Shown in pieces: positions 5,223 through 8,221 of a stretch of 8,221 nucleotides of DNA. This DNA is from JANNOG01 sp050329835 (GTDB lineage: Bacteria; Actinomycetota; Actinomycetes; Actinomycetales; JBBAYJ01). Location of the stretch: positions 1 through 8,221 of the forward strand of contig JBHJOJ010000259.1 of the NCBI GenBank assembly GCA_050329835.1. Reading direction: 5' to 3'. Under the pieces are notes generated by a model. That model saw nothing but the letters and a program-made list of their open reading frames with translations. It did not search any database and was not told the origin of the DNA. The first letter of the stretch is position 1. Each line of letters starts with the position of its first letter. A program made the position numbers and the translations under genes.

Positions 5223-7313
5223 TCAGTCCGCCGGCTCCACCGCCGCCGCGCCGTCCGCGTCGACCCGCACGGTGAAGGTCCGCTCCCCCACCCGGACCCC
5301 GTGCAGCGACATCGCCCCGAACACCCAGGGCCGGACCGGGTCCGCGACCAGCGCGCCGCCCTCGGGGCGCAGGCCCGCGACGGTCGTGAGCAGGTGCACG
5401 ACCGCGGCGGAGGACCAGGCCTGCGGGAAACAGGCGGCGGGGTGGGGCAGCGGCACCTCCTGCTCGCTGCGCTGGTCCCCGGCGAACAGCTCCGGCGGCC
5501 GGCCGTCGAAGGCGGCGACCGCGTCGAGCAGCCCCGCCGCCACGGTCGCGGCGGCGGGGTGCCCGCCCGCCGCCATCCCCGCGAGGCAGATCGACGTGTC
5601 GTGCGGCCACACGCTGCCGACGTGGTAGCCCTGCGGCGAGTAGCCCGGGGACCCGGCGGCCATGGTCCGCACGCCGAACCCGGAGAACAGCGCGGGCGAG
5701 GCCAGCAGGTCCGTGATCAGCGCCTCCTCCTCGGGATCCAGCAGGCCGGTGCCGAGAAGGTGGCCGACGTTGCTCGTGAGGCTGGCGACGGGGCGCTTGT
5801 CCCCGTCGAGGGCCACTGCCGGGTAGCGCCCCCACCCGTCCGCGACCCAGAACGACCGGCGGAAGGCGTCCCGCAGCCGCTCGGCCCAAGCCCGGTACCG
5901 GTCCCCGCCGCCGCGGCCGAACTCGTCCAGCAGCGCGGCCCCGGCCAGCGCCGCGGCGTAGGCGTAACCCTGGACCTCGCACAGCGCCAGGGGCTGCACC
6001 GGCAGTGCCCCGTCCGGATCGCGGATGGCGTCGCCGGAGTCCTTCCAGCCCTGGTTGGACAGGCCGGTGCCGGACTCGTCCGCGTACTCGAGGAACCCGT
6101 CGCCGTCGGTGTCGCCGTGCTCGGGCATCCAGGCCAGGGCCCGCTCCAACGCGGGCAGCAGCCCGGCCACCCGCTCCCGGGGCATCCCCCACCGCCAGGC
6201 GTCGTGCAGGGTGAGGATCCACAGCAGGGTGGCGTCGATCGTCCCGTAGTAGACGGGAGGCAACGAGCGCTCCACGGCCTCCCCGGGCATCGAGTCGATC
6301 TCGAAGGACTCCGCCCGGATCTCGTGGATGATCTTTCCTGGCGCCTCCGCCGCCACCGGGTCGACGCGGGTCCCCTGCACGGCGGCGAGCAGGTGGAGGG
6401 TGCCGTGGGCGAGGTCCGTGGAGACCGGCAGCAGCATGCGGGCCGCCCACAGGCTGTCGCGGCCGAACAGGGTGAGGAACCAGGGCGCCCCGGCGGCCAC
6501 GAAGTCGTCCTCCGGCGACCGGGCGATCGACGTCCGAAGGCCGTCGAGGTCGGAGAGCGCCCGCTCGACCACGCCGGCCAGCCGGTCGTCGTCGCCCTGC
6601 ACCGTGAATCCCGACGCCGACAGGGCCGGTCCCGAGGGGGCCACGGCGAGGTCCGTCATGCCGTTGCGGGTGGCGGACACCCGCCACGACACCTCGGCGG
6701 AGCCGTGCGCGTGCAGCTCGACCGCCCAGGACAGGGCGATCGCCGCGTCCGTGACGTCGACCCCGGCGCCGGGCGCGACGAGGGAGACCCGCGTCGTGGC
6801 GTCCGACCATTCGAGAGAGCCGTCGGCGTCGGAGGAGACCGCGGGTGCGGGTGCTCCCCTGCCCCGCTTGATGGTGTCCATCGGCGTGAGGTCCGCGGTG
6901 AGGTCGGCCCGAACGTCGAGGACGACGGGCCCGGCCGCCCAGGAACTCAGGACCAGGCGCTCGGTCACCTCCCCGGGGGACACGGTGCGGGTGCGCTCCA
7001 GCCGGACCGTCGAGTCGGCCCCGCCGTCGCCGACACCCCGCAGCATGGCGGCGAACGCGACGTCCGCGGCGCCCCGGACGTGGTGGCCCACCGGCACGAC
7101 GTCGGCGCCGGCCACGGTCACCGTCGCGCGGCGCAGCACCCGCACGTCGGCGTGCACGTACCCCTCCACCCCGTGACCCGTGACGTCCCCGGTCACCGGA
7201 CCCCAGGCCTGGGTGGGCGAGCTGAGGACCGGGACCAGGTCGTGGAACCAGGGCTGGCGCGGCGGGCGCGCGGGGCCGTCCGGTCGTGACTCCTGCGTCG
7301 CACCGTCGCGCAC
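5223..7313 (-). CDS. Glycogen debranching enzyme / amylo-alpha-1,6-glucosidase family protein
   Basis: A 696-aa protein with an N-terminal beta-rich 'glycogen debranching enzyme N-terminal' type domain (about 27-235) and a C-terminal (alpha/alpha)6-barrel glucosidase domain (about 243-650). Barrel motifs include PWFLTLFGRDSLWAARMLLP (277-296), NQGWKDSGDAI (420-430), EVQGYAYAA (446-454), SLTSNVGHLL (511-520) and QGYHVGSVWPHDTSI (561-575). Acidic residues in such motifs (D286, D425, D428) are candidates for substrate binding or catalysis. No signal peptide or membrane segment is visible, so it is cytoplasmic. Family members are expected to cleave alpha-1,6-linked glucose from glycogen or maltodextrin branches, but this subgroup is thinly characterised and another alpha-glucoside is possible. 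The GTG at 7313 has GAAGGG (7325-7320) 6 nt upstream. A LacI-type regulator is divergently encoded, implying sugar-dependent expression. Confidence 0.88.
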   Translation of the reverse strand: MRDGATQESRPDGPARPPRQPWFHDLVPVLSSPTQAWGPVTGDVTGHGVEGYVHADVRVLRRATVTVAGADVVPVGHHVRGAADVAFAAMLRGVGDGGADSTVRLERTRTVSPGEVTERLVLSSWAAGPVVLDVRADLTADLTPMDTIKRGRGAPAPAVSSDADGSLEWSDATTRVSLVAPGAGVDVTDAAIALSWAVELHAHGSAEVSWRVSATRNGMTDLAVAPSGPALSASGFTVQGDDDRLAGVVERALSDLDGLRTSIARSPEDDFVAAGAPWFLTLFGRDSLWAARMLLPVSTDLAHGTLHLLAAVQGTRVDPVAAEAPGKIIHEIRAESFEIDSMPGEAVERSLPPVYYGTIDATLLWILTLHDAWRWGMPRERVAGLLPALERALAWMPEHGDTDGDGFLEYADESGTGLSNQGWKDSGDAIRDPDGALPVQPLALCEVQGYAYAAALAGAALLDEFGRGGGDRYRAWAERLRDAFRRSFWVADGWGRYPAVALDGDKRPVASLTSNVGHLLGTGLLDPEEEALITDLLASPALFSGFGVRTMAAGSPGYSPQGYHVGSVWPHDTSICLAGMAAGGHPAAATVAAGLLDAVAAFDGRPPELFAGDQRSEQEVPLPHPAACFPQAWSSAAVVHLLTTVAGLRPEGGALVADPVRPWVFGAMSLHGVRVGERTFTVRVDADGAAAVEPAD

Positions 7314-7370
7314 GGGGATCCCTTCGTCGGGTCGGATGAGTGCTGGTGGGGAGGCCGGCCGCAGACCGGA

Positions 7371-7384
7371 GTGACGCGGATCAC
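7371..7384. promoter_or_regulatory. Candidate CRP/GlxR (cAMP receptor) binding site
   Basis: GTGACGCGGATCAC is GTGA-N6-TCAC, the core of the CRP-family consensus TGTGA-N6-TCACA used by Crp/GlxR in actinobacteria. The outermost T and A are not conserved (A and G here). It is centred about 64 bp upstream of the GTG of the debranching-enzyme gene and about 158 bp upstream of the LacI ATG. That distance would suit carbon-source control of the debranching enzyme. The regulator gene itself is not in the window. Confidence 0.5.
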
Positions 7385-7464
7385 GATTCGGTCACGAGAG
7401 CACCTCGTTCCCGGTCGTCGCGGTCGGTGGCCTGGCGGGAGGGCGGTCGGGTGTGCTGTAGTGC

Positions 7465-7476
7465 TTGAGCGCTCAA
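7465..7476. promoter_or_regulatory. LacI-family operator palindrome
   Basis: TTGAGCGCTCAA is a perfect 12-bp palindrome with a central CpG, the shape expected of LacI-family operators, into which the hinge helices wedge a leucine pair. It lies between the divergent debranching-enzyme and LacI genes, 59 bp from the LacI start and 151 bp from the GTG of the debranching enzyme. Binding by the adjacent LacI protein is inferred from context. No consensus -35/-10 pair can be assigned on either strand, so its position relative to the promoters is unknown. Confidence 0.7.
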
Positions 7477-7478
7477 AT

Positions 7479-7494
7479 CGTGCCTCACGGCACG
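7479..7494. repeat. Short inverted repeat in the LacI leader
   Basis: CGTGCC-TCAC-GGCACG is a 6-bp stem with a 4-nt loop, two bases beyond the LacI operator palindrome, followed by a further GGCACGG. It could be a leader hairpin, a second half-operator region or chance in GC-rich DNA. Confidence 0.35.
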
Positions 7495-7520
7495 GCACGG
7501 GTGTCAAGGCGTTCTCGCGA

Positions 7521-7525
7521 GGAGG
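7521..7525 (+). promoter_or_regulatory. Ribosome-binding site of the LacI-family gene
   Basis: GGAGG lies 10 nt before the ATG at 7536. It favours that start over the in-frame ATG at 7551, which has only GAGGG three bases ahead of it. Confidence 0.6.
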
Positions 7526-7535
7526 CGGAACCGGG

Positions 7536-8221
7536 ATGGACCGAGGGTCGATGCCGACGCTCGACACCGTGGCGCACCGCGCCGGGGTGTCGCGGCAGAC
7601 GGTGTCGAACGCCCTGCACCACCCCGAGCGGCTGCGGCCGGACACCCGCGCCCGCGTCCTGGAGGTGGTCGCGGAGCTCGGCTATCGACCGTCGGCCGCT
7701 GCCCGGCAGCTGGTGACGCGGCGGTCCATGGCGGTCGCGGTGCCGATGCACGCGTCGGGCCCCGCCGACACGGTCGCCGGGATGCTGCTCGACACCTTCC
7801 TCCACGCCCTCGCCGAGGCCGGCCAGGCGACCGGGCACCGGGTCCTGCTGTACCCGTCGTCGGCCGACGACCACGAGATCGCCGCCCTGGAGGACCTCGT
7901 GCTGGGCGGGGCGGCCGACGCCGTCGTGCTCACCGCGACCCATCGCGAGGACCGGCGCGCCGGCTGGCTGCGGGAGCGCTCGGTCACGTTCAGCAGCTTC
8001 GGCCGGCCCTGGGGGGCGCCCGGCGTGGCGGACCCCGCGGGCCGCCAGGTGCACGACTGGGTGGACGTCGACGGCGCCCACGGGTGCGCCGGCGCGGTCG
8101 AGCACCTCGTGTCCCGCGGCTGCCGGCGCGTCGGGTTCGCGGGCTGGGCACCGGACGGGGGCGGCGGCGACGACCGGAGAGCGGGCTGGCGGGCCGCCGC
8201 CGAGCGGCTCGGCGTCCTGCC
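7536..8221 (+). CDS. LacI-family transcriptional regulator, 3'-truncated by window
   Basis: A reading frame of 228 codons runs off the window end; a full LacI protein is about 330-350 aa, so about one third is missing. The N-terminal HTH is classical: TLDTVAHRAGVSRQTVSNAL (8-27), followed by the third helix and hinge with LGYRPSAAARQL (48-59), where the late Leu belongs to the minor-groove hinge helix. From about 65 the periplasmic-binding-protein-like effector domain begins (MAVAVPMHAS) and continues through DWVDVDGAHG and VSRGCRRVGFAG. Such proteins bind a CpG-centred palindrome as dimers and release it on binding a sugar. The divergent debranching-enzyme gene and TTGAGCGCTCAA in the shared control region make that gene, and probably this one, likely targets. 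The ligand cannot be read from the sequence; a malto-oligosaccharide or glucose derivative is a guess from context. Confidence 0.92.
   Translation, partial: MDRGSMPTLDTVAHRAGVSRQTVSNALHHPERLRPDTRARVLEVVAELGYRPSAAARQLVTRRSMAVAVPMHASGPADTVAGMLLDTFLHALAEAGQATGHRVLLYPSSADDHEIAALEDLVLGGAADAVVLTATHREDRRAGWLRERSVTFSSFGRPWGAPGVADPAGRQVHDWVDVDGAHGCAGAVEHLVSRGCRRVGFAGWAPDGGGGDDRRAGWRAAAERLGVL

Noticed and set aside
5140..6810. Upstream extension of the coaD frame into a 740-codon frame
   Set aside because: The extra 556 codons lie out of frame over the debranching enzyme and have no family similarity; only the last 184 codons are CoaD.
5301..7289. A 662-codon plus-strand frame antisense to the debranching enzyme
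   Set aside because: The composition is Gly/Arg/Val/Pro-rich with no motifs; the minus-strand frame carries convincing glucosidase motifs over its whole length.
7465..7493. TTGAGC within the operator as a -35 element
   Set aside because: At 16-18 bp downstream on either strand there is no acceptable -10 hexamer, so no promoter was assigned.
7193..7645. A 150-codon minus-strand frame spanning the divergent promoter region
   Set aside because: It covers the 5' ends of both the debranching-enzyme and LacI genes out of frame or antisense and has no recognisable features.
1..8221. CRISPR array, tRNA/rRNA, insertion sequence, toxin-antitoxin or defence system
   Set aside because: No regularly spaced repeats, cloverleaf-like sequences, transposase motifs or terminal inverted repeats were seen. 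Coding density is high and every gene matches a known metabolic, housekeeping or regulatory family.

Overview
The window is about 75% G+C with strong G/C bias at third codon positions. It has actinobacterial family signatures: a zinc-ribbon L32, a DUF177 protein upstream of it, a MutM ending in the actinobacterial-style zinc finger, and a DevR/DosR-like response regulator. A high-GC actinomycete, perhaps of the Pseudonocardiales, is the best reading; the genus cannot be settled from the sequence alone. There are eight protein-coding genes and no rRNA, tRNA, CRISPR array or mobile element that I can support.

Layout. (1) 2-1216, plus strand: the 3' three quarters of an acyl-CoA synthetase-like AMP-binding protein, cut by the window start. 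Most of its catalytic motifs are degenerate. (2) 1217-1327: a convergent junction with a small cluster of TGCAC direct and inverted repeats. (3) 1328-5139, minus strand: a tight housekeeping operon, in transcription order coaD, DUF177/YceD, rpmF, rnc, mutM, then an orphan NarL/DevR-type response regulator as last gene. Junctions are an 11-bp gap, a 3-bp gap, a 55-bp gap with a hairpin, a 17-bp overlap and a 10-bp gap. The core is the conserved coaD-yceD-rpmF-rnc-mutM block that many bacteria carry. Neither the commonly associated upstream rsmD nor the downstream smc is adjacent here. (4) 5140-5222: a perfect 12-bp GC hairpin separating the operon from its upstream neighbour. (5) 5223-7313, minus strand: a glycogen-debranching/amylo-alpha-1,6-glucosidase-type enzyme. 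(6) 7314-7535: a divergent control region with a perfect 12-bp LacI-type operator palindrome and a CRP/GlxR-like GTGA-N6-TCAC site. (7) 7536-8221, plus strand: a LacI-family repressor, cut by the window end.

How it works together. The debranching-enzyme gene and the divergent LacI gene form a plausible self-contained sugar-responsive unit, with a local repressor and perhaps cAMP-dependent global control. The minus-strand operon supplies CoA biosynthesis, a ribosomal protein, RNA processing and oxidative DNA-damage repair, and ends in a regulator whose DNA-recognition helix closely resembles that of mycobacterial DevR. I see no clearly new system. The points most worth checking are the apparently inactive AMP-binding protein, the DevR-like regulator without an adjacent kinase, and the two candidate operator sites at 7371-7384 and 7465-7476.
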